A stretch of 64,000 nt of DNA from Halalkalibacter urbisdiaboli (GCF_002156385.1 NZ_MVJM01000001.1:1238491-1302490); one strand, 5' to 3'; shown: positions 1 to 7,835, counted from the first letter of the stretch. The notes: generated by a model not told the origin, from the letters alone. Program-made: numbers and translations.

Positions 1-18
1 TCAGGTTCTCCAAAATTC

Positions 19-141
19 TTAGTGAAGTAAAAATAAATAATAATATAAACGCAGCAAGCCCGTTAGCGATACACCAATATACATAATAATGCTTCCAATA
101 GTTATTGAGGCTACTATTTCTAAAAACCTTATTTTACTCAC
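19..141 (-). CDS. possible 40-aa membrane peptide
   Basis: A minus-strand reading frame opens at a GTG preceded by a purine-rich GAGAGAG and encodes about 40 residues that are mostly hydrophobic, compatible with one membrane span. A box of the array repeat (AGCCCGTTAGCG, about 56-67) lies inside it. It may be a small cassette gene or only a chance frame. No family is recognised. Confidence 0.25.
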   Translation of the reverse strand: MSKIRFLEIVASITIGSIIMYIGVSLTGLLRLYYYLFLLH

Positions 142-159
142 CTCTCTCAATGTTCTTTT

Positions 160-655
160 ACCGTACTAAATGCCATCTATAGTTTAACTTTAATTTCCTT
201 TTTGTTGACATAGAAAAAGGCACCCCTTTTTGAAGGAATGCCCCGTTAGTCATCCATGAAGCAAAAAATAACTTCACCGAAGATGATGAAAATAGGTTAG
301 AACGGGTATAGATTAGTGAGGAATGTTCAACCAGCGCCTCATTTAAGCAACGCACCCGTTAGCAAAATAGAGCGTCCCTTCATATCGATGAATTAAATTT
401 ATTTTTTCTTTTTCGACTTTCCAAATAAACCTATCGCAACAGCCACAGCAATACCGATTCCAATCCAAGAGCCTATACCCATCTTTATCCCCTTATAATA
501 CGACTTTTCTTATTACTTCTTTACGGTTTTAAGAATAATAAAGTTTCACTAAACTGCACCGATACTTGAATAATTGTCAATTTAATTTTAACATTAATTT
601 CCTTTTGTGTGTTTACAAAAAGAAAAAAGCTTCCCTGTTTATTACAGGAAAGCAC
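160..655. repeat. duplicated block, copy 1 (other copy 14935-15425)
   Basis: About 490 bp here is repeated at 14935-15425 with a few per cent of differences. It holds a terminator-like hairpin (about 217-244), array boxes at 240 and 352, the 27-codon gene at 399-482, and a second box/hairpin near 554-655. Similarity stops at the right box (GCACCCTTTA): beyond it this copy reads ATTACTG and the other GTTTAAG. Inside, about 250-318, plus-strand codons read as the short C-terminal tail of an unknown protein, so older debris is included. Confidence 0.8.
399..482 (-). CDS. 27-aa membrane micropeptide
   Basis: ATG is preceded by AAGGGG at good spacing. The product of 27 residues starts MGIGSWIGIG, continues as a hydrophobic Ile/Ala/Val/Gly stretch (residues 3-21) and ends in a lysine-rich tail. 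The paralogue at 15167-15250 has the same length. The four amino-acid changes are G2D, I17L and changes confined to the basic tail, and a serine codon differs silently, which favours a translated gene. It has the form of a single-span peptide with a basic C-terminus; function is unknown and a toxin-like role would be speculation. Confidence 0.55.
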   Translation of the reverse strand: MGIGSWIGIGIAVAVAIGLFGKSKKKK

Positions 656-861
656 CCTTTAATTACTGTCGATGTTGTGAATCATAAATATACATTTAAC
701 GAAATTGTATCAATAATTGAAATTCATACACAAAGACTTTAATGCCATTCTTTTTACTTAAGAATGGCTTCTTATATGGAAATAAAGTCGATTTGCTATT
801 AAAGTAACGCACCCTTTAGTTGAAGTGTAATAATTCACAAATCGAGTACACAATCAAGAAT
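483..861. other. intergenic stretch with array repeats
   Basis: The stretch holds the box CTGCACCGATACTTGAAT at about 554, the conserved tail TTTAACATTAATTTCCTTTT near 595, a hairpin with GCTTTCC/GGGAAGC arms followed on the minus strand by a T-run (terminator), and boxes near 650 and 803. I see no further gene in it. Confidence 0.6.
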
Positions 862-1020
862 TTAATATGGGGTCAAGCCTAAGTCAATTAAATAAGAATT
901 AAGATTTTTATATTCAGTGGGTTCAATTTGGCTGGTTTCATGGTCATAAAAGTAAGCTACATTCGCCATTACTGGAACAGAAGTAGCGACAGCTTCTTTC
1001 GTTATCGCTTCCTTTAGCTT
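862..1020 (-). pseudogene. C-terminal fragment of unknown gene
   Basis: About 52 codons read cleanly on the minus strand and end in GLTPY then TAA. There is no start codon; the frame abuts the stop of the anti-sigma gene upstream. Even codon use and the ordinary stop suggest the tail of a real protein whose front was replaced when the sigma/anti-sigma unit was joined here. The family is not recognised. Confidence 0.45.
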
Positions 1021-1549
1021 AATAAATAAGTGTTACAAGAAAAATAAGAAATAGAATTATTGACATTAAAAATGGCACGAATTTCTGTCTTATTTCTTCT
1101 TCACCTTTTGCTTTTTCAACATTCTTTCTATATTTTCTCCAATCAAAAAACAGCGAAATTACAAATGAAGTTAATAATAAATATTTTATGACTTTTATGT
1201 CTACCGCATTGGTTGGTACATACAATAATGATATTCCTGTAACAAACCAAAATACCCCAATAATAAGAGAAAACAGTAAAGCACTGATAATTACTCCTAT
1301 GAAAAAGGATTTTACATTTGAACGTTTCCACATAGAATATATGTTTTTAATAGCGTTGCCATCATTTTTATTTTTTTCAATTTCTTTTTTGGGAATTATA
1401 ATTTCATCTTCTATTCTATCCAGTTCTCTTTTGCACCCATCACATTCAACAAGGTGTTCTTCGACCACTCTCTTGCTATCCTCACTGCATATATTATCAT
1501 AATACAATGGAAGTAAATCTTTAATTATTTCACATGAGAACTTACTCAT
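1019..1549 (-). CDS. anti-sigma factor, zinc-finger (zf-HC2) type
   Basis: The 176-residue product has an N-terminal cytoplasmic zinc-binding anti-sigma domain: the motif HLVECDGC around residues 32-39 gives the H-x3-C-x2-C signature of ZAS proteins. Three hydrophobic segments follow (about 80-110, 118-138 and 155-176). The start overlaps the sigma gene stop by ATGA, so the two are translationally coupled. By family knowledge it would hold the ECF sigma factor at the membrane until an envelope signal arrives. The signal cannot be read from the sequence. Confidence 0.85.
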   Translation of the reverse strand: MSKFSCEIIKDLLPLYYDNICSEDSKRVVEEHLVECDGCKRELDRIEDEIIIPKKEIEKNKNDGNAIKNIYSMWKRSNVKSFFIGVIISALLFSLIIGVFWFVTGISLLYVPTNAVDIKVIKYLLLTSFVISLFFDWRKYRKNVEKAKGEEEIRQKFVPFLMSIILFLIFLVTLIY

Positions 1550-2031
1550 TTACATTCCTCCTTTAACTTACTTTGAATTTTCTGTTTAGCTCGATGAAAT
1601 GTGACTCTTGCCCAACTCTCCGTTTTCTCAAAGAGCTGGCTTATCTGTTTATAGGATAGTTCACCAAAAACTCTTAGAGTAAATACCTCTTTATAAGGTT
1701 CATCTAAGCAATGCAAGACCTTATGAATGCGGAAAGTCTCCTCCTTATTTAGTATCATCGTTTCAATACTATTCTCACTTGCTTTCTCTTCTACATAATC
1801 TGTATCATAACGTTTTTGTTTGTTGAGATGGGTAAAGTAGGTATTTTTGGCTATTTGACATAGCCATACATTTATTTTGCAATTGCCATTGAAATTATCA
1901 ATACTCTTTAATGCCTTAAAAAATGTTTCCTGTGTTATCTCTTCAGCAACCTTTTCATTATGGCTTAGTGATAATACAAACGAATAAACATCTCTAAAAT
2001 ATTTGAAGTATATACCCTCAAATTCTGCCAC
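1546..2031 (-). CDS. ECF RNA polymerase sigma factor
   Basis: Sigma-70 region 2 (about residues 5-70, with EEITQETFFKAL) and region 4 (about 105-155, with a helix-turn-helix around LSYKQISQLF) are clear, and the length of about 161 residues is normal for ECF factors. I place the start at the GTG at 2031: AAAGGAGG sits 7 bases before it, whereas an upstream ATG at 2049 would put this site inside the coding region. It lies directly before its anti-sigma partner and both are likely co-transcribed, perhaps from an autoregulated promoter. Confidence 0.88.
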   Translation of the reverse strand: MAEFEGIYFKYFRDVYSFVLSLSHNEKVAEEITQETFFKALKSIDNFNGNCKINVWLCQIAKNTYFTHLNKQKRYDTDYVEEKASENSIETMILNKEETFRIHKVLHCLDEPYKEVFTLRVFGELSYKQISQLFEKTESWARVTFHRAKQKIQSKLKEECK

Positions 2032-2055
2032 ATTTCTACCTCCTTTCATAAATAT

Positions 2056-2081
2056 GACTACGTTAAAGGGGTTTTGTTACA
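2056..2081 (-). promoter_or_regulatory. candidate ECF-type promoter
   Basis: On the minus strand TGTAAC is followed by a short C-rich spacer and CGTAGTC, 25-45 bases before the sigma start. This loosely matches the AAC/CGT-type promoters of ECF factors, although spacing is short by up to three bases. Autoregulation would be normal for the family; the match alone is weak. Confidence 0.25.
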
Positions 2082-2226
2082 AAAAAATCACAAAAAAATT
2101 GGCACACAAATTACGTCTGCCTTTAAATCATATCATTTATTTACAATTGCAAATTAGAATACCTTTCTTAGCACTGTTTTATTAATATTCCTTATATAAC
2201 TTATTCAACATCCCTGCATCGTTTGT

Positions 2227-2694
2227 TCAAGAAGGAAAATATTCCATAGGCTCTGTACAATGAATATAACCATTTTTCTTATAATAATTAATGCTATAAT
2301 CGCTTGGCCATACGATGATAAATTCATATCTCTTTTCTTTAGTCCACTCATTTATTCTGGAAAGTAGCATACTCCCAATACCCTTGTTTCTAAATTCTTT
2401 AATAGTAAATACGTTAGTCATATAAGCAAATGGATATGTTACTCTACCAGGGCGTGGTACTTTATGTATTAATTCTATGTATATATGCGATACGATTTTT
2501 CCATTTTCCTCGGCAACCCAGATAAACCATTGACCACTATTAAGTGCATTCTCTAAAAAAGATTGGCATTCTTTTTCAAAATCATCAAATGGAGTCTGGG
2601 CAATTTTTTTACTTTCATCGTATTCAATTGTAAAATCCCATCTCATTTTTGTTAACTGCTCAAAATCCTTTGCTTCAGCAAGTCTTATATTCAT
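2227..2694 (-). CDS. GNAT family N-acetyltransferase
   Basis: The 155 residues form one GNAT domain. The acetyl-CoA pyrophosphate loop (motif A) reads FRNKGIGSMLL at about residues 101-111, after a beta-4 strand with YMTNVFTI, and motif B follows with NYYKKNGYIHC. It should transfer an acetyl group from acetyl-CoA to an amine; the substrate cannot be inferred. It is a single-gene unit with array boxes on its upstream side (2735-2800) and its own AAGGAA-type ribosome site. Confidence 0.85.
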   Translation of the reverse strand: MNIRLAEAKDFEQLTKMRWDFTIEYDESKKIAQTPFDDFEKECQSFLENALNSGQWFIWVAEENGKIVSHIYIELIHKVPRPGRVTYPFAYMTNVFTIKEFRNKGIGSMLLSRINEWTKEKRYEFIIVWPSDYSINYYKKNGYIHCTEPMEYFPS

Positions 2695-2734
2695 TATTAT
2701 TCCTTCCTTTAAACATTAATTCTACTGCAACTAA

Positions 2735-2800
2735 CCTGCACCTTTACCTGAACAAAGGTATAATTTCTTATTCCAGATAAGCTACCCTTTAGTGAAATAA
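2735..2800. repeat. array boundary element (paired boxes)
   Basis: Box 1 CTGCACCTTTACCTGAA and box 2 GCTACCCTTTAGTGAAAT lie about 45 bases apart with a weak hairpin between. The pair separates the GNAT and VOC genes. It belongs to the recurring boundary family described in the findings. Confidence 0.7.
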
Positions 2801-2842
2801 GAGGAGCTTCTATCAACTGGTTTAGTTAAATACAATAACTCT

Positions 2843-3202
2843 TCACTTTGAAATATTATCTTGTACAAAGCCCAATTCATTTCCATCTATATCAAGTATA
2901 GTAAACTTCCTACTCCCATATGGTGTTGAGAATAATTCTTCTAATACTTCAGCTTTATCTTTTAATTTATCCCACAGTTCATCTACATTATCTACATAGA
3001 AATTAAAACGTCCAGGCGAAGGATTATTTTCATGCTCCATTACAGAAAACATCGCTCCCCCTTCATGTTCAAAATGAACGTAATTAGGTTTTTCAGGAGG
3101 CCATGAAGCTGCAACTGTAAAACCTAAAACTTCTTTATACCAGTTTACAGACCTTTTTAAATCTTTAACATTAGCACGTACATGTAAAAGTCTTGTTTTC
3201 AT
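2843..3202 (-). CDS. VOC (glyoxalase/bleomycin-resistance fold) protein
   Basis: The 119-residue product has the paired beta-alpha-beta-beta-beta layout of VOC proteins: RLLHVRANVKDLKRSVNWYK at the start and a C-terminal ILDIDGNELGFVQ, the usual metal-ligand glutamate strand. Such small single-domain proteins bind metal and act as lyases, dioxygenases or drug-binding resistance proteins; the residues here do not decide which. AGGAGG-like AAAGGAAAGC sequence precedes the ATG. It stands alone between array elements. Confidence 0.82.
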   Translation of the reverse strand: MKTRLLHVRANVKDLKRSVNWYKEVLGFTVAASWPPEKPNYVHFEHEGGAMFSVMEHENNPSPGRFNFYVDNVDELWDKLKDKAEVLEELFSTPYGSRKFTILDIDGNELGFVQDNISK

Positions 3203-3256
3203 TTTGCTTTCCTCCTCAATAGTATTTACTAATAAAAAGCTTCTTCAATTTCAATT

Positions 3257-3727
3257 TTAAATCTCATTTTTCTCATACCAAGCCTTTATAGGTCTATTTT
3301 CTGGATATCCTACTATTTCTCGATATGCTTTTCTTTCTTCAGTGAAATCAAACCACTGTTTACTACTCTTGGGGTTATTGGCATGGTTAATCACACAACG
3401 AATTTGGTCTTCAACACAACCGTCAGTCCATACACCTAATTGTTTTTCTAATTGGTCAAAAAGTTGAGCACCATTCTTATCCTTAATATCCGATAAAGAA
3501 AAAACACTCAACTTAAAAACCAACTTTTCAGCTAATTTATAACCAATAGAAGGGACAGTTTGAAATTCGGCCAACCCCTTTAAAACCTGAGCTTTTTCTA
3601 GTGAAATGCTTAACATATGAACTATTTGTTTTTCACTAAGAGTATGTATTTCGCTTATTTTGACTTTAGCTTTTCTAAGTTTTAATTTTTCCTCATGTGT
3701 TAGTGGCAATTTGATATTTAGACCCAA
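3257..3727 (-). CDS. helix-hairpin-helix protein, Cdd1 (pathogenicity-locus) type
   Basis: The product has a helix-hairpin-helix core (TVPSIGYKLAEKL) and the later DGCVEDQIRCVINHA and QWFDF segments typical of small Cdd1-like proteins. I choose the TTG at 3727: AAGGAGGGG lies about six bases before it. The longer frame to 3763 would translate repeat sequence. The HhH motif suggests nucleic-acid binding; no enzyme activity is established for the family. Confidence 0.7.
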   Translation of the reverse strand: MGLNIKLPLTHEEKLKLRKAKVKISEIHTLSEKQIVHMLSISLEKAQVLKGLAEFQTVPSIGYKLAEKLVFKLSVFSLSDIKDKNGAQLFDQLEKQLGVWTDGCVEDQIRCVINHANNPKSSKQWFDFTEERKAYREIVGYPENRPIKAWYEKNEI

Positions 3728-3748
3728 AAACTCCCCTCCTTGAAGATT

Positions 3749-3806
3749 ACTGCCCTTTAGCACAAGAAGCGAATGCCCTAATTGAGCAATCGACCCATTA
3801 TTTGAA
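3749..3806. repeat. array boundary element (paired boxes)
   Basis: Box CTGCCCTTTAGCACAAG is followed after a small inverted repeat by CGACCCATTATTTGAAT. The first box overlaps the 5' leader of the HhH gene, so the gene begins almost at the boundary. Confidence 0.65.
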
Positions 3807-4155
3807 TATACTTGATGAATTGATTACGCTTTTATTCTTGGTTAATAGCATAATAAGAAAACAAATGAAATAAATAATACATGAGGCAATAAACCAAGCA
3901 AAGATTCCAGGTGTAAACATTAAGTACAAACTGACTGGCAAAGACCAAATAAATGCGATTAACATGAGATATTTTTTATGCATTAAAGAAGAAATAATTG
4001 CTAAACAAGCAGGGAAGAAATAACATAGCAAATGTAGTACCTGCCATAGCTTCAGAATTTGAAGTTGTATAAGGATTATAAAAAACTAATACAATCCACA
4101 AAAAAATACTGAATAGACCAGCTATAACTCCCAAGATTAACCCTGTTATTCTCAA
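3798..4155 (-). pseudogene. membrane protein gene with one-base frameshift
   Basis: A TTG at 4155, preceded by GAGGGG, opens a frame starting MRITGLILGV with a hydrophobic segment. After about 45 codons it leaves the frame that continues as PACLAIISSLMHKK to 3798. Removing one C from the CCC near 4009-4012 joins them into one protein of about 118 residues with four hydrophobic stretches. It is therefore a small multi-span membrane protein broken by a C insertion, or a sequencing slip. The family is unknown. Confidence 0.6.
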
Positions 4156-4257
4156 TTTTATTACCCCTCAATTTAAATTAATTCACCTATTATTATTGGA
4201 TTTAACTGGATATTTACTTAATTATACAACCCCAACAATACCTTCTTATTCCATTAA

Positions 4258-4313
4258 ACTGCACCGTTACTTCAATAAGAAAATGAACATCCCTTGTTAA
4301 AGGAATGTTAGCA
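4258..4313. repeat. array boundary element, half next to intron
   Basis: CTGCACCGTTACTTCAATAA is followed by a hairpin (AACATYCC arms) with a T-run on the minus strand. The partner box lies beyond the intron, at 5164, so the intron separates the two halves of one boundary element. Confidence 0.65.
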
Positions 4314-5167
4314 ATAGGTAAGCGTTTGAAGTTATCTCCAGCTTTTCCCCTGCTCCACACGAAACATGACAGTTTCCCGTCATTTCGCGCTCCATCTAAC
4401 GGTCTGTCTAGACTATAAGTTCCTCGTTACCCATAGACAGGAGTTGTCTTATGCCTTCCTACTAAGAGCTCGCACTGTGGAAATCCCCACATTCCTACCC
4501 GATCGGTGCGATGAACGCTTGGAAAATAATCATTCCATTTCGCTAGACTTGGGGCTATTCCTCCACTCCCATTACAGGAGGTTCTTCAGTCATACCCCTA
4601 CCCTCACAAGGATAAATGCTTTTCAACCATGCCTTATAGCAAACGTTTCGAGTGACAGCTCTTGTTTCAACGTTCCTTGCTTTCCAAGTACCTTACAACG
4701 TAGCTATACATTCTAGACGTAGGTGCTTCCTGTAAGCCTGTGAGCTGGATACCGCCATTGTTCGGTATAGTGTATTTCAGAGGGTGCATTTTTACTCTAC
4801 ACCACTCACCCCATCGATGGATGGGACATAGGTTTCCTCTATGATCTAACTTTAGACCCGTACATTCAGAAGTTCGTCAGTTCCTTATGTTGGAACATTC
4901 TCACCCTATCTAGTTTTTCAGCCATGCGGCATATCAGTTGGCATACCTTTTCCTGTGGAATGGCTCTAGCCTTCCTTCTGCCGAATCTACCTGTGCTTCA
5001 CACCCCATGACCTGTCAGTCAGGACGCATGCAGGAGTATTGATGGGATAGTTTCAGAAAACATGGTTTCGTCATTCCTATCCTCCGTAGTAAAGTTAAAG
5101 CTTAAATCTAATAAACTTCCTGTCTTTCACGCTGATTAGCGCTTATAACAGAACTTGTCGCGCGCAC
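4314..5167 (-). mobile_element. ORF-less group II intron inserted in an array boundary
   Basis: On the minus strand the element begins GTGCGCGCGAC, the GUGYG start of group II introns. Near its end lies a typical domain V (about 4347-4384): AGC triad, GCGCGAAA paired with UUUCGUGU, a two-base bulge, and a distal stem closed by a GAAA tetraloop. A domain VI-like hairpin with unpaired adenines follows, and the likely 3' end is CCTAT. The 854 bases carry no long minus-strand reading frame, so maturase must come from elsewhere. The intron end positions are inferred; subclass is undetermined. Confidence 0.75.
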
Positions 5168-5168
5168 C

Positions 5169-5482
5169 CGTTAATTCAATAAGGATTTTACCTGATTTTT
5201 ATGATTTACTAAATCATTGCACCCTTTAGTAGTAACAAAATCATTTTAGGAAATACTTATTTCTCACTTTCTTTCTTCCACTTATAGGGTTTCTTTGACC
5301 AATTATAAAGTAGAGAGATCAAGAACATTATAAAAGATACTCCAATATTATCAATCCACTGAACCTCATTTTTAGCTGTTACCTGCCAAATAACTGATAC
5401 TACAAAAAATATTAACGGAAATCTAATGCTTTCCTTAAACAAATTGTAGCCACCTTTCATTCTGCTTCTTGCGTTAATCTGC
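5169..5482. repeat. duplicated cassette unit, copy 1 (other copy 35391-35705)
   Basis: From CCGTTAATTC to the next box near 5480, this stretch matches the second copy with only a few single-base differences. Upstream and downstream of the boxes the two sites differ completely. It contains one small membrane-protein gene and an internal box GCACCCTTTAGTAG near 5219. Confidence 0.85.
5257..5442 (-). CDS. small two-span membrane protein (duplicated cassette)
   Basis: I start at the TTG at 5442, six bases after AAAGGTGG; the frame itself runs to an ATG at 5460. The product of about 61 residues has hydrophobic segments at about 8-22 and 33-47 and a charged end, KKPYKWKKESEK. The paralogue at 35481-35666 differs by a single residue (Ser to Phe in the second span). 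No family is recognised. Confidence 0.6.
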   Translation of the reverse strand: MFKESIRFPLIFFVVSVIWQVTAKNEVQWIDNIGVSFIMFLISLLYNWSKKPYKWKKESEK

Positions 5483-5540
5483 CCGTTACTTCAACAGGAA
5501 AAAGCCAATCTCCTTCTTGAAGATTAGCCCCCGTATATTG
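5479..5540. repeat. array boundary element (paired boxes)
   Basis: CTGCCCGTTACTTCAACAG and GCCCCCGTATATTGAAG flank a hairpin with AATCT/AGATT arms followed by a T-run on the minus strand. It terminates the radical SAM gene's neighbour and separates it from the small membrane cassette. Confidence 0.65.
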
Positions 5541-5590
5541 AAGAAGAAATTACTTTACTAAAGGTAATGGATATACTAAAATGTAACATT

Positions 5591-6430
5591 TTAGTAGTAA
5601 GGCTTAAAACCTTCTTGGCTTATTAAAAGTTGATCTGTTGTAAAATGTTCTTTTAGTTTTTGCAATGCTAATAAATGAGTATTTTCCCCATACCACATTT
5701 CAATTTCTTCATCATCATAAAACTCATTAATTTTTAGTTTTTTAGTTCTTTTTCCTTTGCTACCATCACCTGTGTAAAAATCATCTATAACAATACGATC
5801 TACAACTTTAGAGAGTACCTCTGGAAACATACTTGAGAACGGTAAAACAGGCGCTACTGCTATTTGTACGGGTAAATGATTTTCTCGAAGTTGACTAACT
5901 GCTTTAATTCTGGCTTGAATTGGGGGAGCATATGGAGAAAACTTTCTACGAATAAATTCATCATCTGTTTCAACTGTCATACTAATTCTTAGCTTATCTT
6001 TCAATTGCACAAATAAGTCAATATCTCTTGTGACTAAGGGACTTCTTGTTTGAACAAATAAGAAATCTGGTGGCATTTCTATCATTCCTTCAAGTAAGAA
6101 TCTTGTTATTTTTTCTTTATATTCTATTGGTTGATATGGATCCGTACTTGATGACATAAAAATGGTGACTTGTTTATTCCTTTTCTTTAAATTCCTTATC
6201 TCTTTTACTATTTTTCCTTTAACTTCCTGTTTTACATCGATCCATGTTCCCCACTCTTGTTTTCTAAAAAGACCAATTGGGCTCTGTCTCACATAGCAGT
6301 AAGAACACGCAAATGAACAACCTGAATAGGGATTTAATGAATGACTATATTCATATAAAAAACCACTAGTCGGAGTTAATATCTTTTTAGGATTTTTATA
6401 ATCAATATTTATTTTATTAATATATAACAC
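5591..6430 (-). CDS. radical SAM protein, SplB-like
   Basis: The 279-residue product carries the [4Fe-4S] motif C38-x3-C42-x2-C45 (GCSFACSYCYV) early in the chain. Motifs TIFMSSSTDPYQP, VQTRSPLVTRD and SMTVETDDE match the spore-photoproduct-lyase-related radical SAM group (COG1533 type). It is shorter than true SplB and its substrate is unknown. The start is ambiguous: the GTG at 6430 overlaps its own purine-rich GAGGTG, and initiation a few codons later is possible. Confidence 0.82.
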   Translation of the reverse strand: MLYINKINIDYKNPKKILTPTSGFLYEYSHSLNPYSGCSFACSYCYVRQSPIGLFRKQEWGTWIDVKQEVKGKIVKEIRNLKKRNKQVTIFMSSSTDPYQPIEYKEKITRFLLEGMIEMPPDFLFVQTRSPLVTRDIDLFVQLKDKLRISMTVETDDEFIRRKFSPYAPPIQARIKAVSQLRENHLPVQIAVAPVLPFSSMFPEVLSKVVDRIVIDDFYTGDGSKGKRTKKLKINEFYDDEEIEMWYGENTHLLALQKLKEHFTTDQLLISQEGFKPYY

Positions 6431-6466
6431 CTCACTTATTAAATAAGGAATAATTGATGTTTTTTA

Positions 6467-6913
6467 TTATTTATAACACTTTTTAACTATAAGATGTTTA
6501 ATCTTGTCGCTTCCAGAAGAGATAAATTCAATAATCCCTTCTGGATAAGTTATTTTTTGCTCTAACTGCTCTATGTTGCGCCAAACAAGTTGCACCTCTG
6601 TTCTTTCATTATGTATTAATGGGCTTTTTACCTTGTTTCCACCTGAACACCAATGGATTAAGGTGCAGTCATGTCTCTTTTTCCCATCATACTCAACTAT
6701 ACTTTCATTGATACATGCAAGATTACCAACATCTATTTCCAAATCAAATTCCTCAATCAATTCCCTTTTAATTGCTTCTGATGCTGTTTCACCAAACTCA
6801 ATACCACCACCAGGGAAACGATAAAAACTTTCCGCTAAATCGCATTGCACAAGTATTTTTGTTCTATCATTGTTTATTATTATTCCTTCAGCTCGCAACA
6901 ATGGCATTTTCAA
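6467..6913 (-). CDS. Nudix hydrolase
   Basis: The Nudix box is present at about residues 34-57 (FPGGGIEFGETASEAIKREL then EEFDLEI); the usual glycine before the last hydrophobic position is Phe, a tolerated change. The fold should hydrolyse a nucleoside diphosphate linked to some X. Length of 148 residues is normal. Start could be TTG or the ATG two codons in; GGGAGAGAG precedes both. No array box separates it from the radical SAM gene, so these two may form one unit. Confidence 0.85.
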   Translation of the reverse strand: MKMPLLRAEGIIINNDRTKILVQCDLAESFYRFPGGGIEFGETASEAIKRELIEEFDLEIDVGNLACINESIVEYDGKKRHDCTLIHWCSGGNKVKSPLIHNERTEVQLVWRNIEQLEQKITYPEGIIEFISSGSDKIKHLIVKKCYK

Positions 6914-6990
6914 ATCAACTCTCTCCCTGTATAATTCAGATTTATTTGAGACTATTCAAGATAAATGTTTGTTACTCCTTCTTAAAGATA

Positions 6991-7060
6991 ACTGCTTCTT
7001 TAGTACAATAGGAGCTATCGACAACTCCTTATTCCACTCTTGCACCCTTTAGTTTAATAA
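6991..7060. repeat. array boundary element (paired boxes)
   Basis: CTGCTTCTTTAGTACAATA, a hairpin AGGAG/CTCCT, and TGCACCCTTTAGTTTAAT. It lies between the Nudix gene and the next hypothetical gene. Confidence 0.65.
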
Positions 7061-7078
7061 AATCAGCATAAATACATT

Positions 7079-7492
7079 TCATTTATTCAGGGTTAAATAT
7101 AATACTTCATACGCATCTGGTGACTTCAAAATCAAATGAGAATATGTTATTAAAATCAATCCAATAAACTCTTCTTCATCTTTTTGAACAATTTGTTCTA
7201 CATCAAATTGTATCGGTAGAAATAAAAGGTAGTTGCCCGCAATCCTTAACCACAAATTCTGCAAGAACTCAATATCTTCTAAACTTATTATTTTTGTGGA
7301 AGGATTTGTTTGACCATCCCACCAGAGAATAGTACACCTTTCAGTTCCATATACTTTTTTTATAAAATCAAATATATTAGACAAAATTTCTTTGTTGGGT
7401 TCACCTGAAGGATTTTCAATTAACACTTTTAATTTTGCTTTTTCTCTTGTGTTTCTTTCTAAACCGATAATATCCAAAAAACCTTCACTCAT
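7079..7492 (-). CDS. conserved-looking hypothetical protein
   Basis: The soluble 137-residue product has no signal peptide or clear membrane span. It has an acidic, mixed alpha/beta look, with an aromatic-rich ILWWDGQTNP stretch near the middle. No catalytic motif stands out. It is bounded by array boxes on one side and a small membrane gene upstream. Confidence 0.6.
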   Translation of the reverse strand: MSEGFLDIIGLERNTREKAKLKVLIENPSGEPNKEILSNIFDFIKKVYGTERCTILWWDGQTNPSTKIISLEDIEFLQNLWLRIAGNYLLFLPIQFDVEQIVQKDEEEFIGLILITYSHLILKSPDAYEVLYLTLNK

Positions 7493-7526
7493 ATCAATTA
7501 CCTCACTTAAATAAGTAATGCATCCA

Positions 7527-7694
7527 TTAGATAAAAATACTCTTCATTATCCACTCGTATAAAAAATATCCACCTGTGCCTATAAAAAAATATTTTAAAA
7601 AAACCTGAACCTTCCTTGGCTTATCGTGATTTACAAGTAACATAACTATTCCGAATAAAAAACCAAAACCAAGTGTTTGAAATAACAATGTCAT
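7527..7694 (-). CDS. 55-aa membrane protein
   Basis: ATG at 7694 follows AAAGGATG at good spacing. The product has a hydrophobic segment at about residues 2-21 (TLLFQTLGFGFLFGIVML), a basic loop NHDKPRK, and a second hydrophobic half. It fits a two-span membrane peptide cassette. The family is unknown. Confidence 0.5.
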   Translation of the reverse strand: MTLLFQTLGFGFLFGIVMLLVNHDKPRKVQVFLKYFFIGTGGYFLYEWIMKSIFI

Positions 7695-7761
7695 TTTAAT
7701 CATCCTTTAATAAACATTATTATTTTAATTTCCCCGAAACCAATGTTCTTATTAAACATTA

Positions 7762-7835
7762 CTGCCTCGTTACTTCAATAAGAAAAAGCCATTCTCCTTC
7801 TTGAAGAATAGCTCCCGTTACTTTAAGTACACTAC
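7762..7835. repeat. array boundary element (type example)
   Basis: CTGCCTCGTTACTTCAATAA, then the hairpin AGCCATTCT/AGAATAGCT, then GCTCCCGTTACTTTAAGTAC. On the minus strand the hairpin is followed by TTTTTC, so it can work as a rho-independent terminator for the preceding gene. This copy shows the two direct boxes most clearly. Confidence 0.75.

Noticed and set aside
158..355. 65-codon minus-strand frame, also at 14929-15123
   Set aside because: It reads straight through boxes and the terminator hairpin of the duplicated block; the differences between copies are not protein-like and there is no ribosome site.
4366..4716. 116-codon plus-strand reading frame
   Set aside because: It runs antisense through the group II intron; composition follows the structured RNA, and there is no ribosome binding site.
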